From Platynereis dumerilii (taxonomy: Eukaryota; Annelida; Polychaeta; Phyllodocida; Nereididae): 64,000 nucleotides of DNA. Numbering within the stretch: position 1 is the first letter of the stretch; the number at the start of each line of letters is the position of its first letter. Below the pieces are notes generated by a model that did no database searches, was not told the origin of the DNA, and was given only the letters and a program-made list of their open reading frames with translations. The translations under genes were made by a program, and so were the position numbers. Positions 27,190 to 38,460 of this stretch are shown here, in pieces. The stretch is taken from positions 79,739,380-79,803,379 of the forward strand of contig JAPTHN010000001.1 of the NCBI GenBank assembly GCA_026936325.1, in the 5' to 3' direction.

Positions 27190-27450
27190 ATTCTCTCCGG
27201 GTAGGGGGGCTTGGAGTTTTCTTCGAGGAGAAATTATTTATTTCACGGCAACGGCAACACTGCCGCAACAGACTGTTACGGTGTGTTGCCGTTGCCGTGA
27301 AATAGATAATTATTTCGGAGGCACAATGTCCTCAAATTATATTCATTTCTAAACCAAACATCACCACAAGAAATTATTTATTTTGAGACAGCACAGAAAT
27401 AACTTTACTTATTTCACTAAAACTGGGAAAGCTTGAATGTGAGGAGGGGT
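27190..27450. repeat. G-tract/AAATAAAT interspersed repeat, copy 2
   Basis: Begins GGGGGGCTTGGAGTTTTCTT and contains AAATTATTTATTT blocks like those at 18825-19035. It carries the strong palindrome at 27239-27304. Confidence 0.5.
27239..27304. repeat. 22-bp-arm hairpin with ACGGCAACGGCAAC stem
   Basis: Arms 27239-27260 and 27283-27304 are exact reverse complements (TATTTCACGGCAACGGCAAC and on), with a 22-nt loop. The GC-rich stem stands out in AT-rich surroundings. Confidence 0.88.
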
Positions 27451-28960
27451 CTGAAACTCTCATCTCCAGAACTTTGGATCCGCCACGTGTATTATGTGTG
27501 TATAGAAGCAGGCATCAAAGGCCCACTGCTGGTGCAAGAAGGGGCAAGAAGAGCCTCTAAAGATGAAGAAGCTGTTGAAAGCTGAGAACTTTAAAGCTTT
27601 GCAGTTGCATGTCTGAGAGCAGTGTTCAACCAGTGTTCAAGCTGTCTTCTCATGCATCAGATGCATTTTTGTCTTATTACAAGTGACCGCAGGAGTGAGA
27701 GGTTAAACTGCAGGGAGTGGTTAAAGTGCATAAATGACATCATTATGTGATACAGGCCTCCCTTGGTTTCCCTTGGTTTCAATGCAAAGTGTAGTCCTAA
27801 TGACTGTAGTTTATAAAATGACACAGTTTTTGAGGAACTTTTTGAGAAACTAAAGACCCCAGTTTATGTGCCTGCACCTAGGAATGTACAAAACGCATGT
27901 CGTTAGCAATTTATCATGCATTTCACCACAATAAAACAAGCATGAAAACCTCCCAATTTGTTCTTTATTCATACAAAGCAAGAGCAAAATATGAAATAAA
28001 AAGCTGTATTAAAATATGATAGGCCCACCTTGCCCGAGGCGAGGCAAGAGCAATGGTGCATCTGTGTACCACACAACCGAATACTCCCTGGACAATTTGT
28101 ATTCCCACATTTAAGACATTTATAGTTATTTACAACTAGGCCAAGATTGCATCGCATAGCCATGCGCATACAGAAAATAACCTTTAATCGAAAAGATAGA
28201 TTACTGCGAATAATATTTTATAAGACAGATTTTCTGCAAATACTCATCCTCCTTTTCATGATAGATTTGCACACAAATAAGGTGGGTGAGATTGATGCAA
28301 GCTATTTCATCGAAGCCCCTTTTTGCAAATGAGTCGCAAGCCGATAACAAACAGGCAGTAGCCTTTTCATTAAATTTTGAACCATTTAAAAATCCAAGAA
28401 ATGCTGTAATATTCATCTCTTTATTTCATTGGTTGGTTTGCTGCAACTTCATCGCAAGTCAACATCTGCACACTTAGACCAGAGGTTCACGATTTTGAGC
28501 TTCAATGGATTAATATTGATATTATTCCACATTGAACCTTTAAAAAGGTTCATCACATGGAACCCTAAGCGGTTAAATGAGAACTTATAGCTTAAATTTT
28601 GGCACCGTTTAAGGTTCTCGAAGGAACCTTTACAGAGCATTAAAGAACCTGTATGGCGCCTGATAGGAACCTTTCCAAAAACAGGAGTCAACTTTTTTTT
28701 TAGCAATAGCTTCGGAGCACCTTTACAAAGTATTGTAGAATCCATACTCCAGCAACTGAGATGTCTGCAGAGGTGGATGCTGTCACAGGTTATAATTCTA
28801 GCAGACTGTATGCCCTCCGCCACAATATACGGTAAAGGATGACTGAAACTCAAACATATACAAAGGCCAAGTTAATTTGTAAAAGTGTCATCCAATAAAA
28901 TGCCTTTATTTTTTGAAGGCCAAAATTCCACAACAACGATACATTTGATCTGTCTCATAC

Positions 28961-29391
28961 AGCAGATTGGCGGTCGAGTGGAAACCTTAATTTTTTCATT
29001 TTCAACTTCCAAACTTGCTTTGCCACGTCATTTACAGTTACCTGTTTCTCTTCCAATCCTCTTATTAGGTGCATATCTTGCGAAGAAAGTTAAATAGTTT
29101 GTTTATAGACACCTAAGCTGATAGGTAGTACCGGGACGGGACAGATAATGGAGAGTGCGGGATGGGACGCGAGTCCCGCAAAGATAAGAGCTGTGGTGCG
29201 GGACTGGATTTTGTGGGACCGTACGTAAAAATCAGTCCGTGCAGGGCTCTATTAGGTACATCACATGCTAACTTTACCAATAAACAGTAACTGATGCAAA
29301 GAAATCATTTTAAGCCAGTGGCATCACACGCATGGCCAAGTTGAAAGGTAATTTTGAAAATGATGTGGGCCGCTGATTTGCAAAGATCTAT
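28961..29391. mobile_element. GCAGATTGG-end MITE, copy 1, with nested insert
   Basis: Matches 33665-33965 in order: GCAGATTGG, CTTTGC, TAGTTTGTTTAT(A/T)GACACCTA, CACGACCAAGTTGAAA-like, TGATTTGCAAA. A 125-bp sequence at 29128-29252 is inserted between duplicated TAGGTA words (29122-29127 and 29253-29258). Confidence 0.65.
29128..29252. mobile_element. 125-bp GC-rich insert with 6-bp flanking repeats
   Basis: A GGGACGGGAC/GCGGGAC-rich stretch, absent from the related MITE copy at 33665-33965 and bounded by TAGGTA on both sides. No terminal inverted repeat is clear and the family is unknown. Confidence 0.55.
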
Positions 29392-29446
29392 AAAGAAGTC
29401 ACTCAATCAATCAATTTTTTTCCAACTTGTTAACATAACGAAAACA

Positions 29447-29506
29447 TCTATCTATATATCTATCTATCTGTCTATCTATCTATCCATCTATCTATCTATC
29501 TATTAA
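29447..29506. repeat. (TCTA)n microsatellite
   Basis: TCTA/TATC units with a few substitutions. Confidence 0.9.
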
Positions 29507-29833
29507 TCCAAGTATAATAGAGGGTGGAATTACACCATGAACATTGTAACCTACTCATAATCATTGATGGTGTAAATGGGTTGTTGCAATGAAGTCATGA
29601 AATAAATGAGTGATGTTCTGGACAACTGCCAATATAGTAGGATATCTCATCACGCGGATTCCATTATCAAATTCACATGATAGGCCTACATCCTACACAA
29701 AATATTTATATACTAAAGCATGAAGATGGCATGGTCCAGACATTAAAGTGTAATGCAAATATTAAAAACATTATGTCCACAATTGAATTTAAGTTGCATA
29801 TAGGAGGGAGGGTATGGTTTTCCATGATGACAC

Positions 29834-30327
29834 TCTGGAGGATGGATGGATGGATGATTGGGGCTCTATGTCCTGTATTTATGCACTTGGTAGCAGGGGT
29901 GCTGGAACAGGGGGGGGCAGGGGGGACAATTGCCCCTCCTGCCCTTGTCCAAGGGGGGCAGGGGGGCAAGGATGCCCTTTAGATCTTAAAGATAAAAACA
30001 TTATTAGGCCTTATTTTACTAATTTTAGGCACAAATTAGTAAGTATATATTCAAAATTATAAGTGACTCTTTATATAAATTTTCTGACGCGAAATTGGCG
30101 CGAATATAATTTGCCCTTTTTCATCTGACCGCCCCTGCCGCCCGCGATTCCTTCCGGCACCCCTGCTTGGTAGGCTATTAGCACAGGAGGAGGACACAGT
30201 AATGAGGCAAAGGATGATTGTAACAGCCATCGAACATAGGTCCAGGTAACCTGGCAAGAGCTGGATTCGAACCTTGGACCCAGTGATTGGCTGCCCAGCA
30301 CGGTACCACAAGACCAACCCTCCCCGA
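29834..30327 (-). mobile_element. tRNA-derived SINE, copy 1, split by a hAT-like MITE
   Basis: Read on the minus strand, GGTTCGAATCC (at about 30262-30272) is a perfect pol III B box, with a plausible A box (near GTGGTACCGTGCTGGG) about 35 bp before it. The body (GATTGGGGCTCTATGTCCTG, TTTATGCACTTGGTAGGCTA, plus strand) recurs at 59752, 60697 and 62160. Positions 29894-30165 are a later insertion. Confidence 0.72.
29894..30165. mobile_element. hAT-like MITE inserted in a SINE
   Basis: The ends are CAGGGGTGC and GCACCCCTG (TIR about 14 bp, CAGGGGTGCYGGAA). A perfect 8-bp target duplication CTTGGTAG lies at 29886-29893 and 30166-30173. An 8-bp duplication and a CAGGGG terminus are hallmarks of hAT elements. 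Length is 272 bp with no coding capacity. A partial second copy is at 32746-32930. Confidence 0.88.
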
Positions 30328-30820
30328 CACTCTGGAGGAAGAAAACAATCCGGGAGGAGAACTTGCTTATGACCTGTGTTTCCTATAGGCCTTTATCAAG
30401 CCTTGGTGAGAGTCAGAAGTCTGCAGATCAGACATCCGTGGATCTAGCTTTTCCAAACAATTGCATTATATGATTCATACCAGCTTGTGGCAGTGCGACC
30501 GAAGTCTGCATTCTCATGTAAATTGTCAGACCTCTGGATATAACTTTTCTGATAAAGCTGGTGACTTGTTTGTGGCTCACTATCCATTAGTGTCATTTAA
30601 AGTAACATAATTTATATTAGACTTTTTCTCCAAACCAACAGACAAACAAACATGATAGTTGATAACATTATTTAAATCCATGCGAAGTTACATGTCTCTG
30701 AATGATCATTGCCTTTGAAGTTATCAGAACATAAGTTCTGTGAAAGTTTTGCCTCTTCATCCTGAATGTAAATTCAAGTTCTGTGGACAAGTGATTGGCA
30801 GTAATTTTGTCTTGGCAATA

Positions 30821-31028
30821 CACTGTAAAATTTGAAATTTTGAGTTAGCTCAAATGATTGAGTGAGATGGTTGCACAATTTGTTTGAGCCATGATAGCTT
30901 ATTGTTTTGAGTTATGATAATCATTATGTTGTTATAACTTGCAAACAACAAGCTATCTTGGCTCAAAGGAATTGTGCAACCATCTCACTCAATCAATTAA
31001 GCTAACTCAAAATTCAAAATTTACAGTG
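30821..31028. mobile_element. Palindromic MITE, copy 3 (TA flanks)
   Basis: CACTGTAAAATTTGAA and its complement bound 208 bp of mostly self-complementary sequence. TA precedes and follows, as expected for a Tc1/mariner-type insertion. Confidence 0.85.
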
Positions 31029-31137
31029 TAGGTTTGCCCAAAACTGTTTGTTCGAAATAGCCAATAACTGACATAACATCACTGTTAAATGAGTGACATT
31101 ACAAGACTGGGCTAATTGTAAGTCATGTGGGCAAATA

Positions 31138-31348
31138 CACTGTAAAATATGAATTTTGAGTCACCTCAAATGATTGAATGAGATGAGATGGTTGCATAAT
31201 TTGTTTCAGCTGACATAGCTTGTTGCTTTCTGTTATGACAACAAACAGATTATCATAACTTAAAACAACAAGCTATGTCAGCTCAGAGGAATTGTGCAAC
31301 CATCTCACTCAATAATTTAAGTGGACTCAAAATTTCAAATTTTACAGG
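31138..31348. mobile_element. Palindromic MITE, copy 4 (TA flanks)
   Basis: Same family, only 110 bp from copy 3 and in similar orientation. The right terminus reads TTTTACAGGG. TA is present on both sides. Confidence 0.82.
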
Positions 31349-31773
31349 GTAGCTATAAATCAAACTGGTCAATTTCAAAGTCTGTCACTTGACTCACATC
31401 AGAGGATGGGAGAGGACGATCATGTGTGAATTCGATCTTCAGACCAAATGGAGTGATGATCATTAAGCTAAAGCATTTCCTTGTTTGTTGAATAATAAAT
31501 GCATTAAAAAATGAATAAAACATGAATTGAAAAGGATTTCCTACTCAAAAACAACAGCAGCTGGTGGTGATTGGATGATTTGGATCTGCTGACAATGGAC
31601 ATGAACATGGCTTGATTAGCATCTTTAAGACCAGACCACGTCTTGCTGAATAGAAATATAATACTCGACTTGAGTCTTTTTGTCAAGTGCCAAAATTGTC
31701 TAAGCTGCCAAAAATTAAAGAAATCCCAAGAATCATCTGTTGATCATGACTCACAAAATACCAACTAACTAAT

Positions 31774-32036
31774 GAAGTTTTTCAGGATAAGGGAACTTAG
31801 CTGGCTACTAAGAACTTATGTCCATTAAAGCTAATTGGGGGTCACTAAGAGGGGGTAATCAAACCATTTTATGCGACTTTTTTTTAATAATCTTATTGAA
31901 TATGTGTCCAAACATATGTTTCGCTTGAGCAAACCTGCAGTGTGATTATTATGTAATGTATTACAGAAATCAAAACATAAGCATTTAAGGGGACATTCTT
32001 AGTAGCCACCTTAGTTCCCTTATCCTGAAAAGCTTC
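31774..32036. mobile_element. 263-bp TIR element
   Basis: About 46-bp terminal inverted repeats, starting GAAGTTTTTCAGGATAAGGG on the left and mirrored by GAAGCTTTTCAGGATAAGGG read in from the right. The interior is AT-rich. No clear target duplication was identified. Confidence 0.75.
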
Positions 32037-32745
32037 ACTAGAACTGCTGAAATATTATTTTGTAACTGAAAAAATAAACCAGAGTCATTGGTCTATCCTA
32101 TAATACATATATATATAGAATTTTATTCGACATCTGAATATCATCAAGATACATGTGAATACATATCACTAATGAACATCTAGATCTTAAATACACTCAC
32201 TAAGATCCATATCATGATATCACACAATCTCTTATTAACCAACTGATCGATATTGGTTGATCACTGACCTAGATTCACTGCTGATCAAGATTTACCACAG
32301 TAGAGTCTAAGCTTGATGCAAGAAAGATGCTCAAAAGATGCTCATGAATATTTCAGCAGCATACTTGGCTACTTGAATCAATGTTGCTCAGCAAAGCTGG
32401 GCTTAACCACAAAGGTTAAGCTACATGTAAACACAGGGAATTTTCCCTGTAATAATCAGAAATTAATGCACTCACAGTATGACTACTAGTGTTAGGTGTT
32501 TTTACAAATAGCATACATGCATAAAAGCTGTGTTAAAACACCGGAGATCCTACTCACTGAGTCTGCATGAATACAATGGACTTTCATGTTTCAACTTTGA
32601 AGCCTATTTGATAATTATAAACACTTTGATCACAATCCACTTAAATCGACTTAAAAGTTAAAGGTTTCTTTTCTCTAGTCTTTGTGAAAGTCACATTAGA
32701 CCAACACAATTTTTTCATGATGGTCGGGATCCATACAACTTGGCC

Positions 32746-32930
32746 CAGGGGTGCCAGAAGGAATCGCGGGCGGCAGGGGCGGTCAGATGAAAAAGGGCAA
32801 ATCATATTCGCGCCAATTTCGCGTGACAAAATTTATAGAGAGAGTCACTAATAATTTTAAATATACTTACTAATTTGTGCATAAAATTAGTAAATTATAG
32901 GCCCAATAATGTTTTTTCTGTAAGATCAGA
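32746..32930 (-). mobile_element. Truncated hAT-like MITE copy
   Basis: Starts CAGGGGTGCCAGAAGGAATC and follows the reverse complement of 29894-30165 through the CGCGCCAATTTCGCG region. It lacks the other terminus. Confidence 0.8.
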
Positions 32931-33664
32931 CATCTGTTTGATAAATCAAATTGGAAAAGTGTTTGCCTGCTAATTAAAACATGTGTTGTCATCATCCAGA
33001 ATGTGATAATTAAGGACCACCTCAAACATGAAAGGACCATTTTTTAGAAGCACCTTAATAAATATTTGGCAGCCATGTTGCATTCATGATTGGAGATAAT
33101 ATGAGTCAAACTGCATAAAAACATTCTCTATTGTCTTGTCTGTCATCCCTGTTAATATAAATTTGTTGTAAATAGGCGAAGTCTCTCATTTCCACTAAAT
33201 AAAAAAAAATCAACCAGTGCACATTTTGTAGCCCCAGCCTGTAGTTCCCTTTTGGATTCCAACATACGTTTTTCTCAGTTGGATCCCTCAAATCAGTTAT
33301 AAAGAGAGCAAGTCAGATGACTGGAATACTATTTATACAATTTTAACAAAAAATACTTGGGCCCCATAGTCTATAGACTAAGGACTAAAACTTCCAAGGG
33401 CCACTTATCTTCAACATCTATCATCACAAAACTTGTCGTGTCAGCCAGCACTCATAAGGTTGGAAATATATGACTAAAATTGCCGTTATGTTTTAGTCAG
33501 AGGGATGATTTATGCCACAATTACTCATTATGGTGCAAGCTGGGGAGGTCTGGGTCTATGGAAGCTGTTGTGCTTCACTGCCTCCAATGCTGGTAAAATT
33601 TTAAACAAATATTTTAAAGTCAGTGCCACCATGTGAAATGGATATTGAATTAAGTTTTCAATGT

Positions 33665-33965
33665 TTTAGAGCTCTTTGCAGATTGGTCTTCCACTGGAAA
33701 AAAATAATTTCCTTTTTTTTTCAATTTGCAAACTGGCTTTGCTACATCATTGAGTGTTTTCTGTTGGTCTCCTAATCTTCTTATTTGATGAAGTACCTTA
33801 AGTCATTTAATTAGTTTGTTTATTGACACCTATGCTGCTAGATATGATAAGCACTGAATCAACTGATTAACCATAATGGACACAAACAAAACGGTGACAT
33901 CACACGACCAAGTTGAAAGTTAATTTTGAAACTGTTTGGACCTCTGATCTGCAAACAGCTCTAAA
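33665..33965. mobile_element. GCAGATTGG-end MITE, copy 2
   Basis: A roughly 300-bp element with imperfect inverted ends (TTTAGAGCTCTTTGCAGATT against TTTAGAGCTGTTTGCAGATC). It lacks the insert seen in the copy at 28961. Confidence 0.7.
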
Positions 33966-34359
33966 GTGTCACTACAACTTTTAATTGTTATACCACAATC
34001 TTCTGTGCTTTTTGCTCCACAATGGTTCTTACAGTTTTATCTTGCTTGCTTGCTCAACTCATTAAATGCCTTGGAATTATTTCACCTGCCTGCGTTTTTT
34101 TTGTTCTGGATCATTTTTAACAGGATTAACAGAACCTCCTTGAGAAATTCATAAACTTCATAATTATAAAACAATATTCCTGTCAGGATGGGCTACCGTG
34201 GAAAGAGATATATTATTATTAATCTATCTCGATGGACAAAGAACACAAACCTGTTTTGAGATGCAGGGAGACTAAAATTCAAAGGGGTAGGAGGAGAGCT
34301 AAGGGAAAGGGAGACAAAAAGCCAAGAGGCAGGGGGACACATACAGAAACAGCTAACCC

Positions 34360-34640
34360 AAGGGGCACAAAACGTAAACACAATGTTGCTAATTGGTGGA
34401 GGGCTCGTATGTTTGTCACACAGAAATGTATGGTAGAAATTATGTTGCCACAATGTGAACACAACGTTGTGGTTTTTTCACAATATTATGAATCGTGGTC
34501 ACAATGTTGCATGCAGAGATCATATCTTTTATGTTTCTTTCCAACTTAGTAACAACATTATTTCTACCATACAATTCTATGTAATTTCCCAAACATTGCA
34601 ACATTGTCACAATGTTTCTGCAATGTACACATTGGGAGGG
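34360..34640. repeat. CACAATGTTG-rich inverted repeat
   Basis: TATGGTAGAAATTATGTTG (near 34430) is mirrored by AACAACATTATTTCTACCAT (near 34551). Words like CACAATGTTG recur, and CACAACGTTGTG forms a 12-bp palindrome near 34454. A related 14-bp palindrome TCACAACGTTGTGA lies near 16559. Confidence 0.6.
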
Positions 34641-35244
34641 GACAGAGAAACTAAAAGCCAAGTAAATAGAACAACAACATCTTAGTCACTACAACGAGAT
34701 GTAGTGGTATTTTTGTAGTACAAATTACTTTTGCCACATATTCACATATTTTAAGTAATATAATTAAGAATTTTCCATAAACTTTGTTGTATTGACATCT
34801 GACACCAGAACTGCGATGGACAGTGTCTGGGTCAGTTTGATGGTTGGATTAGTGCTAACGACAAATCAAGCCTTTCAAATGTATTTGCCACATTCCTTCT
34901 TTAAGGTATAGGAATCTATGGCTTGCATTATTGTGACAATGTCAAGAGTTGTATATTGTTGAATGTTGTCTTTAGGTTGAGGATTAGCTATTGGTTTCAG
35001 AATTTTTTTATCTTTCAAAATCTATATAAATAGACAATAATCAATAAAAAGATCTATGTTTAAAAAAGAAAATAAATCAGAAAGAAAATAAAAACATACA
35101 ATAACAAGCAGAGGGCATGTGATCCCAGACTAATAGATCAAACACTCTATTTAAAATTAACTTTTGAAACATGTAACATAATAATACAATTTTCAATCAT
35201 CAGAGGATGGGCTTTAAAATGAAATATATAAAAAATAAACTCAC

Positions 35245-35323
35245 GATCATTGGAAACTAGTAAGGGGTGTCCCATGGTCCATGTGTTGCCAAGTAAAATC
35301 AAGAGGTGGACTAAAGTTGCCAT
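35245..35323 (-). CDS. Proposed receptor exon 1: signal peptide
   Basis: Read on the minus strand, an ATG at 35323 begins MATLVHLLILLGNTWTMGHP, a typical short signal peptide. The exon ends at a good donor (GATC|GTGAGT at 35244). It leaves one base of a codon, exactly the phase needed by exon 2 at 16405, and brings the gene total to a multiple of three. An in-frame ATG lies 63 nt upstream (35386), but its extension (RRGGGGDKW...) is not hydrophobic, so the internal ATG is preferred. Linkage over 18.8 kb is inference, and another first exon is possible. Confidence 0.55.
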
Positions 35324-36225
35324 AGTTACGTTTGTAGTATTCCACTTATTCCACTTGTCTCCACCTCCTCCTCTCCTGTGTGTCATATCAAGTTTTGGAT
35401 AGTTTCAAAACCACCATATTTGTCTCACATCAACAACAGTCAGTGCTCACCCAGCAATGGTGATTGTACGAATGATCCATGAGGGGCTCCCAGCTGTTTG
35501 CCAGTCCAGGCTCAATGCATGAGTGGTTAGCAGGCTGGCTGCATGAGCTGGGCCAACCATGCATGGCCCAGGTGCCTTGGCCCTTCAACCAGCCATTGAT
35601 TTCTATCATCATCTGCAGCTTGCAAGTCCAGCTTGTAAGTCCTGCCTGTGTGTAGACCAGCAATGCCCTGCATGTTTACCTGACTGTCTACCTACCTGCC
35701 TACCTGTCTGTCTAGCTGTCTGTCTACCAGATTTCCTACTTGTCTATTTGCCTGCCTGTCTCAGGCTGACTGATATCAATTTCATCTTTTCCTGTCCCAT
35801 ATTTGGCCCTTGGTCAATGTAACTTTTTCAAATTACAAACTTTGGGAATTATAACTGTAAAAATGAAATTACTAGCAGTGCTATTTCCTCTCAAATGACT
35901 GTGATCGCAGTTGATAACATGTTACCTGTGAGGAATCGAGGAATGTGATGCGCTGTCACAGAGAGTGTTGTAACGGATGCAGGCCTTCACGTTTCGTCTT
36001 CTCTTATATTTACAACTGAATTAACACACTTTTGGAATTTAAAATGGCTATTCTCTGAGACAACACCTGCTTAAATCGAAGATGTCATCACCTCTTTTTC
36101 GTTCATATCCACATAGACTTGTTTGTGGTAATTAATTACCACGATAACCAATTGGCGAAAGTCCACTTTTGTCGATCCGAGCTGAGATTCTGCTTTTTAA
36201 GCGCAACATTTTTTGTGCCAAGCGT
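35324..36225. other. Presumed 5' flank of the receptor
   Basis: No gene is seen. A pyrimidine-rich CTGT/CCTA low-complexity tract lies at 35683-35762. A perfect 18-bp palindrome GTGGTAATTAATTACCAC lies at 36125-36142, about 800 bp upstream of the proposed start. No clear TATA box was found on the minus strand. Confidence 0.4.
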
Positions 36226-38291
36226 GGTGCGCATATACCTCTCCCTTCTTGGTCATTCTTTAAATCTCAGCAGAACGTGACAGTTCCGAAAGGGCGCCAG
36301 TCAGTCAACATCTTTAACAACTGCCTAATTCACTAATGAACGACAACAGGGCAATGGGGAGTCTAGAAGACCATGAAGAAGCAGACTAATTTAGCAGCCA
36401 TTCCACCAGCGTCCCAAATTCCGGAGAAAAGTCGGGTTTACGACGCGATGCCTTCTTGAAGCAGATTTGCACGCTTCAAGATTCTGTCGAAAAAGATTAA
36501 TAAATACTAAAAAATGTTTCCTAAGCTTCTCAAAATGTTTCCGTTACTTGTTGAGGTTCGTTAGTAAAATTATCCATTTTCTACAAATTCTGTATTTTAT
36601 GTACTGACACCTCTGACGGGTCCAGGTCACGCGCATGCATACCAATAATATCCTATAGAAAATATAAGCGTATGCAATTCGAATTTTGGGATTGCAAGAG
36701 CAGAGCCATTTTGCAAATAACACACAGATATGGTGCAAATGCAAATAGTTGAAATTGTACATCTCACTTATATTGATAATGTTCTGGCATGCAAAGTATT
36801 TTTTCTTTTTTAGTATTTGCATATTTTGAAGAAATACAAAACTAGTGGGAGCCTATGTCAAAGTCACATGACAAATTCCAATTAGAATACAGCCATAGCA
36901 GTGATCACAAACTGTTATACATCGTTTGTTACTATGTGTGCTTTTAGCTGTTACACGTGAGATAAAAATATAATAAGAATCTACAACTTAAAGAACTAAC
37001 AACACCCGACAATAACTGTCAACTGTCCAATTTGATAGGATCTGTGACAAATACATCAAAACACACATGTCCAGGGCATTTCTTGGACTTGTCATATGCT
37101 AGTATATGGATGAATTAAATCAATCTGCAAGCCCTGATATACTATGTCTATCAATGACTGGTACTTCCGCTCATGGTCCAGGTGCTTATGTTCAGTCGTT
37201 GCTTAACCTCCAAGTTGTCAGCAGCTTGAAAGGCCGGATGCTCTAAAATGTGATAGAACTGTCATTAAAAGACCACCCAATGGAGTTCTATCAACAATTC
37301 CTTCCTTTTTTCCAGACTTCCAGAAGATGGAGAGTCAGAACTGAGACAAATGTCTCAGGTCAGAACAAGTCCTAGATGATTCTGAAGGCTTGTTTACTCC
37401 ATGGAGAGAACTGGTACAACTGGGATTGACGGATGGTCCTTAATTTGTCCAGATTTGGAACCACCAAAGAAGAAGCTGAAGTTCCCTCAACTGGCAGCCT
37501 CCAATATCGGATAGTCAGGTGATGATCTTGACTACTTTCCGGATTCACCCCTGGTTAATGCTTCGCTCCAAGCGGCAGTGGAGTCAATGTGGGGCACGGG
37601 ATCAGGATGGCTATTCCATGCTGACCCGGGTTCGGTCCCACCAACAGCGACAACCAGGCCTCAGAAGTGGGCCCATGACTTCAGACGAAGATTTTACGAG
37701 GACACTCATATGCAAGACATTTCCGTCACAGCTACCAATTCTCTCCAGAAGAAGTCAACTTGCTGAAGAGAGGGGTGAGCATAGCTCAGATACCAGTGCC
37801 TTTAGATGATGTCACTTCAATCGTATCGATAGCCAGACACACGCTACCAGTGGTAGCCTTAGGAAGTGTTGATTCGCTTTTTGGAACTGTTACAAAGTTG
37901 TTGATGGCAGTCCCGCCCATAGGATAATTTTCATTCCAGAAGTAACACCAACGCTTATTCCGTCTCGACCAGAAAATTTGGTGATAGGAAATGACTGTGT
38001 AATCATCCCCATCATACTCCCCCCCCTCCCCAGAAGTTCCAGTGGGGGGCAGATTGAGACATTTTGTATACCAATGGCACCAATTAGCAGCATCCAATTG
38101 GCACCCAGCGATTCTGTCAAGGGGTTTAACATGGACCTTCTTCAAACCTCCTCCCCTAGGAGATCGTCCTTATCAAGTAGACCTCCCCAGAAATCAGCAA
38201 AAGAGGAAGTATTGCTGCAAGACATAGCCGATTTAAAGATCAAGCAAGCTCTAGAAAGACCTCCACAAGCAAGCCCGTGCGTCTATTCTCA
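36226..38291 (+). mobile_element. DIRS-like retroelement fossil, copy A
   Basis: A broken partial copy. It matches copy B (41580-43000) in order: a leader region, a gag-like region with a PKKKLK-type basic stretch, and the start of pol. It is more diverged and older than the tandem units of copy B. A 547-bp insertion occupies 36628-37174. No tyrosine recombinase part is seen here. Confidence 0.6.
36628..37174. mobile_element. 547-bp insertion in DIRS copy A
   Basis: Absent at the equivalent site in copy B (about 41980). It is flanked by GGTCCAGGT on both sides (36619-36627 and 37175-37183), a 9-bp target duplication. No clear terminal inverted repeat and no coding region were found. Confidence 0.7.
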
Positions 38292-38460
38292 CTTATACCA
38301 TTCGACACCTCTGTCAGCCAATCATGAGCCAGTATTTCACTGCAATAAAACCCATATTCCTTGTTGTCCAGTTATCCTCCCATGGGAGAATAATAAGTGA
38401 AGCTGTGAAAAAAACACAGCAACAAATGACAAGTTTCATTTTTGTCTTATGGTATAAGCC

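Larger units (their letters stand above)
16406..35244 (-). other. Proposed receptor intron 1 (about 18.8 kb), repeat-rich
   Basis: No recognisable exon is seen on either strand between the first lectin exon and the signal-peptide exon proposed at 35245. The interval holds at least six repeat families, listed separately. If exon 1 is wrong, this is partly intergenic. The unlisted sub-stretches 16406-18820, 19825-20390, 24100-25735, 27455-28955, 32040-32745, 32935-33660 and 34650-35240 show nothing I can name, apart from paired octamer-like ATGCAAAT words at about 17271 and 17292 and repeated GAACCTTT words at about 28532-28670. Confidence 0.5.

Noticed and set aside
37786-38145. 119-codon minus-strand frame and similar ones at 43376, 44274 and 45172
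   Set aside because: Antisense shadows of the DIRS-like sequence, copied with each tandem unit.
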